From Endotrypanum monterogeii (lineage: Eukaryota; Euglenozoa; Kinetoplastea; Trypanosomatida; Trypanosomatidae), in the NCBI GenBank assembly GCA_000333855.2, contig CM007344.1:425302-489301 (forward strand): a DNA stretch of 64,000 nucleotides. The letters run 5' to 3'. Both the position numbers and the translations under genes were made by a program. Below the pieces are notes generated by a model. It worked only from the letters and a program-made list of their open reading frames with translations. It did no database searches and was not told the origin of the DNA. Below are positions 31,740 to 42,246 of this stretch, one piece after another (the stretch's first letter is position 1; every line of letters begins with the position of its first letter).

Positions 31740-33908
31740 ATGCAGTCCGTCAACAGCTCAAACCAGCAGCCTCAAAGGATGGACTCGGGGTCGGCCACGC
31801 GATGTGCGTTGCAAGGTCTCAACGTTCACACAGCCACCACCTTTTTACTCCCATCTTCCCAGAACGATGCCGCAGGGACGGAGCAGCAGCAGCAGCAGCA
31901 GGCGTTGTCCGAGAAGTTTCTTGGGACGTCGCAGTTTGATACTTTAAGGAGGGCTGCTGTCAGCGAAGGCGACGGTGTCACCACAGCACCGGAGTCCGAG
32001 TCGAAGCATCTACTTGGTGGTCTTACTGTATCAATGCTGGCGTCGAACGGCACAGCGCTAGACACATCACCGCATCCGCAGCACTTGTCCTTATCTCAGA
32101 TCGCCCCTCCCAGCGCAGGTGTCTGCTCGAACACAAGCCACTCCTCCGCACCTTCGCACAGTGGTGCTGTCGCGTCGACGGGGTGCAGCCAGCCGATGCA
32201 AAGCGGCGATGCCCCTTTCTTCTACCCCAGCTATGTCAACGAATTGTTTTCGTCGACGCCGTCGCAGGGTGTGCACGGCTACACCGACAGCTTCGTCCTG
32301 GGTGTCGCCACGCCGCCGGCGGCATCCATGAGCAGCAGCCCAATGAACAACAAAGGGGCTTTAACGAACACTGACACAAACACGTGCTTTTCACACGTCG
32401 CGCCAAGTTGTGCAGCTTCGTCGTTAAGCACCGCCGTGCCATCAGGCCAGATGAATGACGTAGAGGTGCGCAGCAACTTATTTGTCTGTGGCTTGCCGGT
32501 CAGCGTTAGGGACAAGGAGCTGATGGGGATGTTCGAGAAGTACGGCGAGATTGAGTCCGCAAAGGTGATGCTTGACATTCACACCGGCCGTAGCCGCGGT
32601 ATTGCTTTCGTCAAGTTTAAGCGGGTCGAGGACGCGGACTGTGCGGTGGATGCGCTGAACGGCTCAACAGTGAACGGGGATCAAATTACAGTGCGTGTGG
32701 CGAACTCGCGCGCCGCCTACCTGCCAGGTAATCCCACAAATAAAACGTTTGTGCGCAACGTGCCGCTGACTGTCTCACGCAGCACACTCTACGACTATTT
32801 CATTCAGTTTGGCGAGGTTACCGACCTTTCGATCAAGTCAGACACTGCTCAGGGCCGCCACAACATCCCTGGCCGCGCCACCAGCAGCCCTGAGGAAGGC
32901 GCTGAGGAAAAGCTAAACATTGTGTTCATTACTTACTCCACTAAGGAGGCTGCCGCCAAGGCTGCCGAGGCAACACACACAAAGACCCCGTTCCAGGAGT
33001 GCAACGGCGTGCCACTACTGGCCAAGGTGGCGGAGGATACGGTGCGTCGAATGGAGCGCCTGTCTCGTCGCCAGCGCCCCACAGTCGGCGTCGAAGGGGT
33101 GAAGGATATGGGTACAGTAGGCGGTTGCAGCAACCTCACGTCGATGGGTTTGTTTGCGCCACCACCGATCGGTGGCGGTCTTCATCCTGGCATGGTCATT
33201 TCTCAGATGATGCCCATCACAGGTACCTTTTCTCCAGGTGCCTTTGTTTCCGTTCCCACCGTGGGCAACATGCAGGACATGAACGCAACCACGATGCTGC
33301 CGGCAACTATTTCAGGGGATCAGATGTCGACGTTACGTGACCCCAACGGAAACGCCATCTACAGCGCCGCACTGTCAAGTGCCTCCGCTTCAGCATGTGG
33401 GATGTCGTATGCTGTGGCCGGCAACATGGCACAACCAAATCTTTATTTTAATGCCTCCACCGCTGCTCCACCACCGCCACCGCCGCCGCCACCGCCGCCA
33501 CCCTCGATGACACAATTGCCACAGCCAACGTCTCATTCGCAGCCCCAGAAGATGCAGTCACCGTCGCAGCAGCAACAACAGCAACATCAGCACCAAACAT
33601 ATTACATTAGCACTCAGAACGGCTTTGTACCAGTTTCACAGACTCAACCGTCGCCGTCGCAGCAGCAGCAACAACCACCGCCACCACAACATTTCTTTCC
33701 AGCGCCGCCACCAGCGCCACCGACAACGGCTCAGCCGCCACAGGGCGGGCCTGCCCCTGGGCAGTTGGTTTACATGCAGGCACCTAACGGCACCATTATG
33801 CCCTTCATGTGCGGCGGTGCACAATCGGCGACGGCGCCGATGATGCAGTCTCAGCAAATGAACCCATACTTCTTAATGATGAGTGGGCAACAGTCGCCGA
33901 GCCAGTAG
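31740..33908 (+). CDS. RNA-binding protein with two RRM domains
   Basis: A 722-residue protein. The first ~240 residues are Ser/Gln-rich and disordered. RRM1 starts at N246 (RNP2 LFVCGL) with RNP1 RGIAFVKF at 286-293. RRM2 runs from about 334 (KTFVRNVPL) to 432 with an insertion of about 25 residues and a weak RNP1 (NIVFITYS). The C-terminal 290 residues are Met/Gly/Pro/Gln-rich with a run of 15 prolines near 577-591 and several Gln runs, typical of proteins entering RNP granules. Two-RRM proteins of this kind control mRNA stability or translation in trypanosomatids, where such control replaces promoter regulation. From its position it may be the orthologue of T. brucei DRBD13; this is from memory and unverified. 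The ATG follows 813 bases without any other ATG. The gene is isolated by about 8 kb of non-coding DNA on each side. Confidence 0.92.
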   Translation: MQSVNSSNQQPQRMDSGSATRCALQGLNVHTATTFLLPSSQNDAAGTEQQQQQQALSEKFLGTSQFDTLRRAAVSEGDGVTTAPESESKHLLGGLTVSMLASNGTALDTSPHPQHLSLSQIAPPSAGVCSNTSHSSAPSHSGAVASTGCSQPMQSGDAPFFYPSYVNELFSSTPSQGVHGYTDSFVLGVATPPAASMSSSPMNNKGALTNTDTNTCFSHVAPSCAASSLSTAVPSGQMNDVEVRSNLFVCGLPVSVRDKELMGMFEKYGEIESAKVMLDIHTGRSRGIAFVKFKRVEDADCAVDALNGSTVNGDQITVRVANSRAAYLPGNPTNKTFVRNVPLTVSRSTLYDYFIQFGEVTDLSIKSDTAQGRHNIPGRATSSPEEGAEEKLNIVFITYSTKEAAAKAAEATHTKTPFQECNGVPLLAKVAEDTVRRMERLSRRQRPTVGVEGVKDMGTVGGCSNLTSMGLFAPPPIGGGLHPGMVISQMMPITGTFSPGAFVSVPTVGNMQDMNATTMLPATISGDQMSTLRDPNGNAIYSAALSSASASACGMSYAVAGNMAQPNLYFNASTAAPPPPPPPPPPPPSMTQLPQPTSHSQPQKMQSPSQQQQQQHQHQTYYISTQNGFVPVSQTQPSPSQQQQQPPPPQHFFPAPPPAPPTTAQPPQGGPAPGQLVYMQAPNGTIMPFMCGGAQSATAPMMQSQQMNPYFLMMSGQQSPSQ

Positions 33909-34707
33909 ATTAGTGTGTGTGTGTGCGTGCGTGCGTGTGCGCGTCAGGGGGGGGGTGGGGGTAGGGAAAGAAAGGGTGCGGAAGTGGAGGTATATCATCA
34001 TTTGCCTTCGGTTTTGATGAAGACCCCTTGTCTCCCACCTTCCTCTTCCCAGGAAAGGAAAAAAAGAGAAATTGCCTTCTGTGCCTCCCTCAGCTGCTTG
34101 CCCAGATACTCACATATCTTGAACTAATATATATATATATATATATATATACTGTTTGGATATCATTCCCCCTGAAGTTCCCTCCCCCCTCCCTCTCCCA
34201 TCGGGTGCTTGTCGATCAATTTTTCTTTTTATAGTTTGAAAGGCGACCATGCCGACCTGCCTTCCCCCCCCTTTCTCCTCCTCTTCGCTTCACATAACAC
34301 GGACGACTCATTCGGTACCCTCTTTAATTCTATTGTACTTGCGACTCGCCCCCTTTTTTTCTCCTCATCGACGCATGTGCTGTCGTCTCCATCCTCCCCC
34401 CTCCACCGTCCTGTCCTCTTTCCCATTGGGCGTGCTCGCTTCCTTATGTTGGCCCCTCAGGTTCTTTGTTCAAGTATATATATATATATATATACATATA
34501 TATATTGTAGTGTATCTTTTTAAAAGAAAAAGTTTCGCATGAGACGACTTCACCCCCTCCCCCGTCCTTCTTTCCTCCTTTTCTGTGCGTATGTGCGCTG
34601 TGTCTTCTCCCCCTCTTAAAAAAAAATGTTTTGTTTCATGTTTTTGTGACCCCTCTTTCTTGGCCTCAGAGTGTTGATGTGTATGACCGCTCGTCTTTTC
34701 ATTCGAT

Positions 34708-34743
<36 letters not shown>

Positions 34744-36898
34744 CACACAAATACATACACACATATATATATATATACTTTATGTGCTTGTGCATTTCAC
34801 CTTGTCAGCGCAGGCTTCTCCTTCCTCTTTTCTTCCTCTTCGCCTGCTATGTGTGTACATTGGCTTACGTGCTCAGGTATGTGCATATATATACATATAC
34901 ATATACATATACATATATATGTATATATAGATTTTGATGTGTTGTACTCAAACGTGTACGTGCACATTTTTCTTTCGCCCGAGGTTCTTTCGATCTGTGT
35001 CTTATTCTGCTCCGTCTGGGAGTGAGTGAAAGGGGGAGGGGGGGGCAGGCCTGCGCCCACACGCTCCATCGCTTTCTATATATCACCTCCTCCCCTCCTC
35101 CCCCTTGTCTTCATTTGCTGGTCTCTGTCCTAACTTCCATAATTGTGTATTTTTTCTCTTATCTTTTTTTCCCCCTTCGTTTGTTTTCCTCCGATTCCTG
35201 AAAAAAAAAGGGAGGGAAAGCAAAGAAACAAGCAAAATAAAAAAGAGGTCTTCGTTTCACGAGACTTTTGTATGCCGAGTATATACATATATATATACAT
35301 ATATACACCTATTCTTACAGAACAATACACGTTTATCGCATCTGTGCGGTTTCGTTTTGCTTTTTTTTCATTTTTTTGTTTTGATTTTTTCTGCTGGCGA
35401 ATGCTTGATTTTGCGTATATGTGTGTGCATGTGTGTCATCTTCGAGAAGACAATAAAAAGTATCACAAGACTGAGCACATCGTAATCACCACGATTTCTT
35501 CTGCTTTTTACTGTTCATATCATAAATTTTATTTTTTCGCTCGTTCGATTTTTCCCCTTTTTTGCTCCCCTCGTTTCCTTCGTTTGCCTCTCTACCTTTT
35601 TTTGTTTTCCTCGTCTATTAATGTGTGTACGATAGTGCTTAACTACATTCCTCTTTTCTCTTTGTTTCCGAAGAAACAAAATATGATTATTTTAAAGCTC
35701 TTTTTTTTTTTCGTTTTTTTTCCCAGTTAACAGTTTCCTTCTGCGTTTTGGTTTGTCGCGCGAGCTAATTTTCTGATTTTTCTCGCTTGCTCCATGAAAA
35801 GTTTTGGGTGAGGGATGCAGGATGGAGGCAACCTTTTGCTTGGTGGGCCGCAATGCGCCCGCATTTTTTTTTTTTTCGTTTCCCCCTTTTTGTATGCCAA
35901 TAATTTGCCTCCCTGCCTCAGCACCACCTGCTGCCGCCGCCGCCTACCTCATTCATCGTCGCTGCTAATGATCTGGCGCGCTTCACCCCTCTTTTTCTCG
36001 TCCTTTCCTGCGTCTCGTGTGCATCTTATATATATGCGTGTGTGTGCCCACTAAACTTTTCTGGTACCACTCGGAGTGGGGTCTCACGTTCATATCTTTT
36101 TTTTTTTTTTGATGAGACTTCACTTTCTCCGTCGCCACGGCATCTTCTTCTCGTTCACCTCGACCTTTGGCTTTTAAATATACATATTTTTTGTTCCTCT
36201 CCCCCAGTCCGAAGCGGTTACTTGTCACATTGTGTGCCGCCGCGTGCGCAAGGTTGTTACGATCTTTCACACGCACCATCGCTATACATTTATGCACATA
36301 TGCTTGTTAGTGATTTTGCGCTATGTCTTCCGCTCTCACGCTGTTAGTAATATCTCTGGGTGAGACGGTATCGGCTGACGACAGGGGAGGAAGGGAAGCG
36401 CTGAGAGTTGTTCACTTGCTCTGGATTATGGTGGCCGTGGGCTCCCAGGTGCTAAGGATACCGGGCTGAGCTGGCGGTGTGTTGTGAGAGTGTCTTCGGC
36501 CACGGCACGTCATCCCCAGCACACGAGTATTTTTTTAGACAGCTTGGTGGGAAAAAAAATATGTGACCTCCGGTTGACGTACGGACTGTTCTCACGTTTG
36601 CGTGTGTGTGGGAGGAGAGGGGGCTGAAAGCTCGGGTGACGGTAGAAGCCTCCCTCGCCCTCCTGCTGCCACGTACTGGGAGAAGCGCTTCGTGTGTCAA
36701 GGATGAAGACAGTCCCTTTGGACACATCCACGCCCTTGTCGTAGACGGACAGAGGAGGAAGTAGTCCCCCAAAGAACACTGCGCTTCTCCAAGACAACCT
36801 CCCCTCCCCCTCCTCCGATGCGGATAAAAAAAAAAGGAGACGAGTTATGCGTGTATGCACTGTCCAGCATGGCTCAAGTGGTGTGTCACGTTATAAGA

Positions 36899-37222
36899 AA
36901 GAACTCATAGGGTGGGGAGGTGAAGTGGCACAGGGGCAGGGGAGGGTGTGAGTGACGTGGTTGACACCAATCAGCTCCCGACATGTGCAAGCACTTCACG
37001 CCGTGCACCCCACGTCCCACAGGGTGTCGGTCGACGAGGGCGCCACTGCACCACACTGCAGTGTTTGAGCAACTCCAACGCGTTGAGCATCACGCGATTG
37101 TGTTATGCAATACAGCAGCCTGTGGATCCATGAGAGGGATTGAGGGAGAAAGTTGGAGACCTGTGATGTGGGACGACGGCGCTCTCTGAGGATGCGCTTA
37201 CATGCGGCTGGGCAAGTCATTT
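36899..37222 (+). mobile_element. Candidate SIDER-like degenerate retroposon
   Basis: This stretch is balanced in base composition and lies within an otherwise T-rich region. Its wording (GGTGAAGTGGCACAGGGGCA near 36918, GGTGTCGGTCGACGAGGGCG near 37023, GACGACGGCGCTCTCTGAGG near 37171) reminds me of the SIDER2 family, which sits in 3'UTRs of Leishmania genes and is known to affect mRNA stability. It ends at a T-run at 37220. The resemblance is from memory; no alignment was made and the 79-base retroposon signature was not found. Confidence 0.35.
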
Positions 37223-39002
37223 TTTTTTTTCCTTTTGCCCTCTAAACGCGAGATGCGGGTAGGGCATTTTATTATCTCAAGCGGCAGATCGCGTTGAATT
37301 GTGCACCCCAAGGGAGGCCGGAAAGGTGACGTCCCCTCCCTTGTTCACTTGGTGGCACGCGGTCCACTGACGTCCACCTTGCGCCGATCTCGCGACACGT
37401 GCGATAGTGGGGAGAGAGGGGCCAGAAGGGAGGAGATCGCTGGACTGACGGCTCGACTCGAGTGTGGATACGGTCTCCGCGTAGGCGGGTGGGATGTTAG
37501 TCGCATTCTGCACCAGAGAGGGGGGATCACGGTTTTGGTTGAAGTGGCCCACGCGTGGCTTTGCTCACATTTTTGTGGCGTTGTGTCGTGGAGGGAAGCG
37601 CTACCAAACGTAGCTGAAAAAAAAAAATCTATTTCAGTGGTGGGCAGAGTTGTCCTCTGCCCACGCAGTGGTTCACCGTACCCATATGCGCTCGTCCTCT
37701 CCGTCTTGTCTCTCTTCGTCCACACATCAGTTTAGATTTATATATGTGGGTGTAGTTGTGTAAGACGGAAGTAGTTTCTGTTGTATCCGCTTCTGTTATT
37801 TTACGTAATGTGGGGGAAGGGAAAGGATGAGGGTACGGTAAAGGGGAAGAGCGAGTGCGTAGGTACGTGGGGATGTAGCGGGGATGGATGGGGAGGAGAT
37901 ACACAGCCATCAATCCATCAAGTGAAACGGAGGTGCAAGGGCATTTTTTTTTTTCTGTGCTCAACCCTCCCTTACCTTTCTCCTTTTTTTCTTGACGAGT
38001 GTAATGAATCCACTCTTTGAGTACGACACTCTCGCCGAAAGGTAAGCAGACGAGTGAGAACAGCACGAAAAAAATGTTGTGGACATTGCAGTCTGCTCTG
38101 TGGCGTTCGCTTTCTCTATTCAAATCCCCCTTTTTCTTCTCTTCTGCCAAGGGGCCAATGTGGCAAAACAATACTTCATTCCCTACCTCCCCCCTCCCCT
38201 CACAGACACACACGCACACACATACAGACACCAGTCGTATTCTTGTTAATGTTTCTTGCCTCCTTTCTTTATATTGTGTTCTCGACGCTGTACCACAGCT
38301 ATCTCTCACCATCTCTTCTTTCCTGATGCTGTATATCTTGTCATATAATCCTGTTTCTCTTGTCACTGTCGTTGTCTCTTTTCTATTGCTTCACTTTATG
38401 GCCACGTCTGCTTCTATGCATGCGCGATGGTGTGCTTTTGCTTGTGTATCGCGCAATCATCCTTTCTTCCTTTTTTTTTCATCATGTTTATCGTCTTCTG
38501 ACCTTTTAATTTTTGTATTTTCTGTTTCGACTGTGTGCTTGGGGGCTCCTGCCGTAGTGCTCCCCCCTCCCCAAAGTTTTTTTTTTTTGTGGCTGTCTTT
38601 TCTTTGCTGTCGTTCCTGAATCTTTGTTTTCTTTTTTTTTCCTAATTTTAGGAACGCCGGCTCCCTGCTCTTCCCTATTTTTTTTTTTTTTGTTGTTGTT
38701 GCTGGTATTGCTTTGTTCATCTTCAATCAAGGGGGGTGGGGGAGACGAGGGCGTTGTCGGATTCCTTACCCCCCTTTCCTTGTAGTTGCGCAGCGTAATT
38801 ATCGAGTTTCTGAGAGACGTTCTCTCTTTTGATATTACTTTAACTTTATACATATACGTATATATATATATATATATATACGGTGTGTGTGTGTGTGTGT
38901 GTGCCTGAATGAAGTATGTGTCTGACATCGATCTGTTTGTTGGCATTCTCCTTCTCTCTCTCTCCTCCTTTTTTTTTTGTAGGGGGGGTTTATCTGTAAT
39001 AT

Positions 39003-39058
<56 letters not shown>
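39003..39058 (+). repeat. (AC)n(AT)n(GT)n self-complementary repeat
   Basis: AC units (39003-39012), AT units (39013-39046) and GT units (39047-39058) in that order make a near-perfect inverted repeat able to fold into a long hairpin or cruciform. Confidence 0.9.
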
Positions 39059-39603
39059 ATGTGTATCCGTGCTGTATGCGTTTGTGTTTTTTTTTCCCTC
39101 TCTGAGTGATTGCCAATCTAGTTTTTTTCTAGGACTGCCTTGGTTGTTCCCTGATGGTTATGTCCTCACCATCGTTTTGTTTCTCTTAACTACTCCGCTT
39201 GTTCCTCCCCTGGTTTGACGTATCTATCCCCCATCCCTCCCTTTTTTTCCTGCTTCTCACTGTAGTGCAGTGGTGTGGGTGGTGCATGGGGGAGGGTCTC
39301 CACGACGCTCATCCCACTAGCTGTAACTATATTTTCTCGATATATCCCTTCACTCTGCCCGATATGTTTGTCGACTCCCTCATTTTTTAAATCGACTCCC
39401 CATTCCACTGAAACAGAGAGAAGAAATCGTTTGTCTTTTCACTGCTTGTATCCCCTTTACCTTGTGATGTTCATCTCCCCCCCCTCTCGTCTGTGCATCT
39501 ATTCGCGCGGCCCGAGTAGGAATTAACACGTTCGTCGTCCTGCTTCACTAGTGTGTTTTTGGTTTCCATGACATCGTTTTTCTTTTTTGACGCTCTTGTT
39601 TAA

Positions 39604-39660
39604 CCCCTCCCCTCCCCCTCCCCCTCCCCCTCCCCCTCCCCCTCCCCTCCCTTTCTCCAG
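39604..39660 (+). promoter_or_regulatory. Strong acceptor-like signal with CCCCCT repeats
   Basis: Tandem CCCCCT-type units (39604-39653) followed by CTTTCTCCAG, AG at 39659-39660, form the best acceptor-like signal in this gap. It lies 2.6 kb upstream of the next supported gene and 27 bases before the ATG at 39688. It could serve a separate small transcript. Confidence 0.35.
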
Positions 39661-39687
39661 GAGTGTACGTCCTCACCTGCGCATAAA

Positions 39688-40068
39688 ATGCGCCACCACC
39701 CTTCGCACTGCTTTTTCTCTTTCCGGAGTGCCCTCCATTACCCGACCCAAAACTACGTACACATGGGAGCACCATCTTTCATGGCTGCGGCGATTCCATG
39801 GGAGAAGAGTGAATGCAGGGAAGAGAAGCTGGTGCAAACAGAGGTGAAATACAAAGATACGCACACACGCACGGACACATCAAAAGGGGGAGCGAGGAAA
39901 GGTGGTGGCGACAGAGATCACAGACTCACCAGATGCTTTAAAAAAAAAAATGTCTTTGTGTCGGCATCACTTTTTTTTTTTTTTTGCCTCTCGTTTTTTT
40001 TCTTTGGTGGATGTCTCTCTCGGTGTGTGTGTGTGTGTGTGTGTGTGTTCTCTACACGTGTGTTCTAG
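39688..40068 (+). CDS. Doubtful small ORF, 126 codons
   Basis: First ATG after the acceptor-like signal at 39660. The first ~85 codons have mixed composition (MGAPSFMAAAIPWEKSECRE, then a Lys/Thr/Gly-rich stretch). The remaining third is read from T-runs and a TG repeat (CVCVCVCV) and is not protein-like. No homology is recognised. It is recorded because an ATG so close behind a strong acceptor would be translated if the site is used. Most likely it is a spurious or lineage-specific frame, or a remnant of a lost gene. Confidence 0.15.
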   Translation: MRHHPSHCFFSFRSALHYPTQNYVHMGAPSFMAAAIPWEKSECREEKLVQTEVKYKDTHTRTDTSKGGARKGGGDRDHRLTRCFKKKNVFVSASLFFFFCLSFFFFGGCLSRCVCVCVCVFSTRVF

Positions 40069-40284
40069 AGCCATGTGAAAAGGAGGTTCTGCGACCCATA
40101 GCCTTTCTTCCCTAATCCCTAATCGACACCTTGCATACTGGCTGTGTTTTCCATGAGATATCATCACTCTGCCACACACTATGAGTACATGAATCTTTCA
40201 GCCACCGCCAGCTTCTTCCTTCCTCCCGCTTCTTATTCTCAGCACAGTTGCCCATTACAGACTTTACTGCTCATTCCGTTCTTG

Positions 40285-40320
<36 letters not shown>

Positions 40321-40839
40321 CTACATTTATTTCTTTATGTTTTAGTTCTTTTTTTTTTTGATTCATCTGATTCCGAGTGTCTTTTATGCCTGTGTAACAT
40401 TTTTTTGTTTGTTTTTAGCTTCTTTTCTCCTGTTTTTTTTTTTAAGCAGTTGTTTTCTGCTCACCTAGCTCACTTCATACGCATTCATTCGACCTTTTCT
40501 TCTGTGAATCAGGAAAAAAAACATGTTTTTGCTTGATTTTGTTTTTTCTCGTGCGCGTGTATAAGCGTTGATGTGTTGACCTTATTCTCGCAACTATCTA
40601 GTTGCAACCTACTTTCTCCCCATCCCCCCTTTTTATGTTTTCCTTTGCTCGGTTTGGCTCTGTGGGAGCCACTTTTTTTTTTTTTTTGTTGCTTGTTTTG
40701 CGTATGCGCCTGAGCTCGTGAAGTGGTGTGCACTTACTTCCCCCCCCCCCCCAAAAAAAAAAAAAAAACTGTTTCCCTTCCGTGGTGAGCTTCTCTTCCT
40801 CTTCCCTTTTTCTTCACTTTTCACATTATCAAAAAAAAG

Positions 40840-40877
<38 letters not shown>

Positions 40878-42246
40878 TGATTTTATTTATTAAAAAGTTT
40901 TCTCTCCGCGCGTGTGTGTATTCGTGCTGCACAAGGTGACGTGTCCGTCGTCTGCCCAGACTCTACTGAGTCTTGATTTACTTTTTCACTTTTTTTTTTG
41001 TCTCCACAACTGTCTGGTGGATTGTATACATGAAAGATAACATCTATCGCTTGTTGTTTAGAAGGAAAACCAACTAAGCACGTATATATGCGAACAGAGA
41101 CGCGGAGAGAACAAGGGATGGTAGTTGATGCATTCCACACCTCTACGAGAAGGCGAGGGGGGGGGGAAGGTCATTAGAATACACGTCGTTGTGCAGCGAA
41201 CCTCCTCTCCCCTGACATCCCCTCCAGGGGTGGGGGGGGGAATAGGGCCGTGCACTGTCTCGTTCCTATTCGACTTTGTTCTTCACGCACAGTGATCATC
41301 TTCGTGTCTCCATAAGTTTATGGGTGTTGTGCATAGGCGTGAGAGGGAGCGCCCACTTGTTGCTTTCTATTCAACTATGGTGTTCCTGCTCTTTTAAAGC
41401 GATGAGTTTGTTCATGCACCTTCACCTTCAGTCTTTAAACAAAAAAATATATAATTTTATGCTTTGTTCACTACTGCAAACGTGTTTGTCTCACCAAATT
41501 CCCGTTTCGTCTTCCCTTTCATGCTGTTCTGTGACTGAGGGGTTTTGTGTGTATGTGTGTTTGAGTTTTTTTTTTTTTCTCTCTCTACCAATGCCCTTCT
41601 TGACCTTCATTGGGCTATTCCCCAAACGCTTCTCCCATGGTCTCCCCCTCTTCCATCTCCTTTGCCATCTCATTTATCATCTTGTCGTCACTTTTTACAC
41701 ACAGCAGCGCTTTCTTTCTTAAAACGACTCGGCTTTTATTCATTCCCCCTCTTTCCACATTCCCCTTCTCATGCGTACACACACACACATCTATTAGTGT
41801 GGTGTTCACCGGGCTTTCACTGTATCCGCCTGCTTTAGTTTTTGGGATCCGCATTTCGTCTTTTTTTTTTTTGCATTTCAATCCATTCTGACCGTGTTAC
41901 GTGGAGGCGTGTGGAGGAAGGCCCTCGTGTTGTGATCGCCCCACCTTTTATTTTTTCTCAAAGGGTTGCCTTCTCCCTACACAGTTGGGGATATCCCAAG
42001 TTGCTTTTGGATGCGGCTGTAGAAATACGTACTCGCCAGGGCGGAAAAGGGTTGCCTCAAGTCCCCAGTATTAGAGGCGGCATAGCGAGGAGAGGGGAAG
42101 GGAGGGAGGGGAAGGGAGAGGGTACTTCCCTTTCTGTCCCTACGATTTCCTTCATCTGCCACTTTCATGAAAACGAATGAGAACACAAAAAAATAGCCTG
42201 GAAACGAGCGGAGAATTTTTAACCAACATATCTCACGAATAACAAC
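40069..42246 (+). other. Intergenic upstream of the 965-residue protein gene
   Basis: T-rich with (TA)n at 40300-40320 and 40842-40874, a C14 run joined to an A16 run at about 40739-40768, and a purine-rich patch at 42088-42120 (G/A units). No gene supported. Confidence 0.6.
42128..42181 (+). promoter_or_regulatory. Predicted SL acceptor, 965-residue protein gene
   Basis: A C/T-rich tract (42128-42165) followed by AG at 42180-42181, giving a 65-base 5'UTR before the ATG at 42247. Confidence 0.4.

Larger units (their letters stand above)
33909..39603 (+). other. Long T-rich region after the RRM gene (probable 3'UTR and beyond)
   Basis: No coding region is supported in 5.7 kb. ATGs occur at normal density, unlike the upstream gap. 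Many (TA)n tracts are present (34128-34150, 34475-34505, 34711-34739, 34881-34928, 35281-35306, 38862-38880) with T- and A-homopolymers. A G-rich island with a distinct composition occupies about 36357-37735. Open frames in the T-rich parts lack start codons or consist of Phe/Leu/Ser read from pyrimidine runs. The polyadenylation site of the RRM mRNA cannot be placed by eye. Confidence 0.55.

Noticed and set aside
37629..38366. 245-codon minus-strand frame
   Set aside because: Low-complexity Cys-Val repeat and Lys/Glu runs from homopolymers; no family and wrong strand.
38017..38619. 200-codon hydrophobic frame suggesting a membrane protein
   Set aside because: It opens with TTG; the apparent hydrophobicity comes from translating T-rich sequence, and it contains CA- and T-repeat translation.
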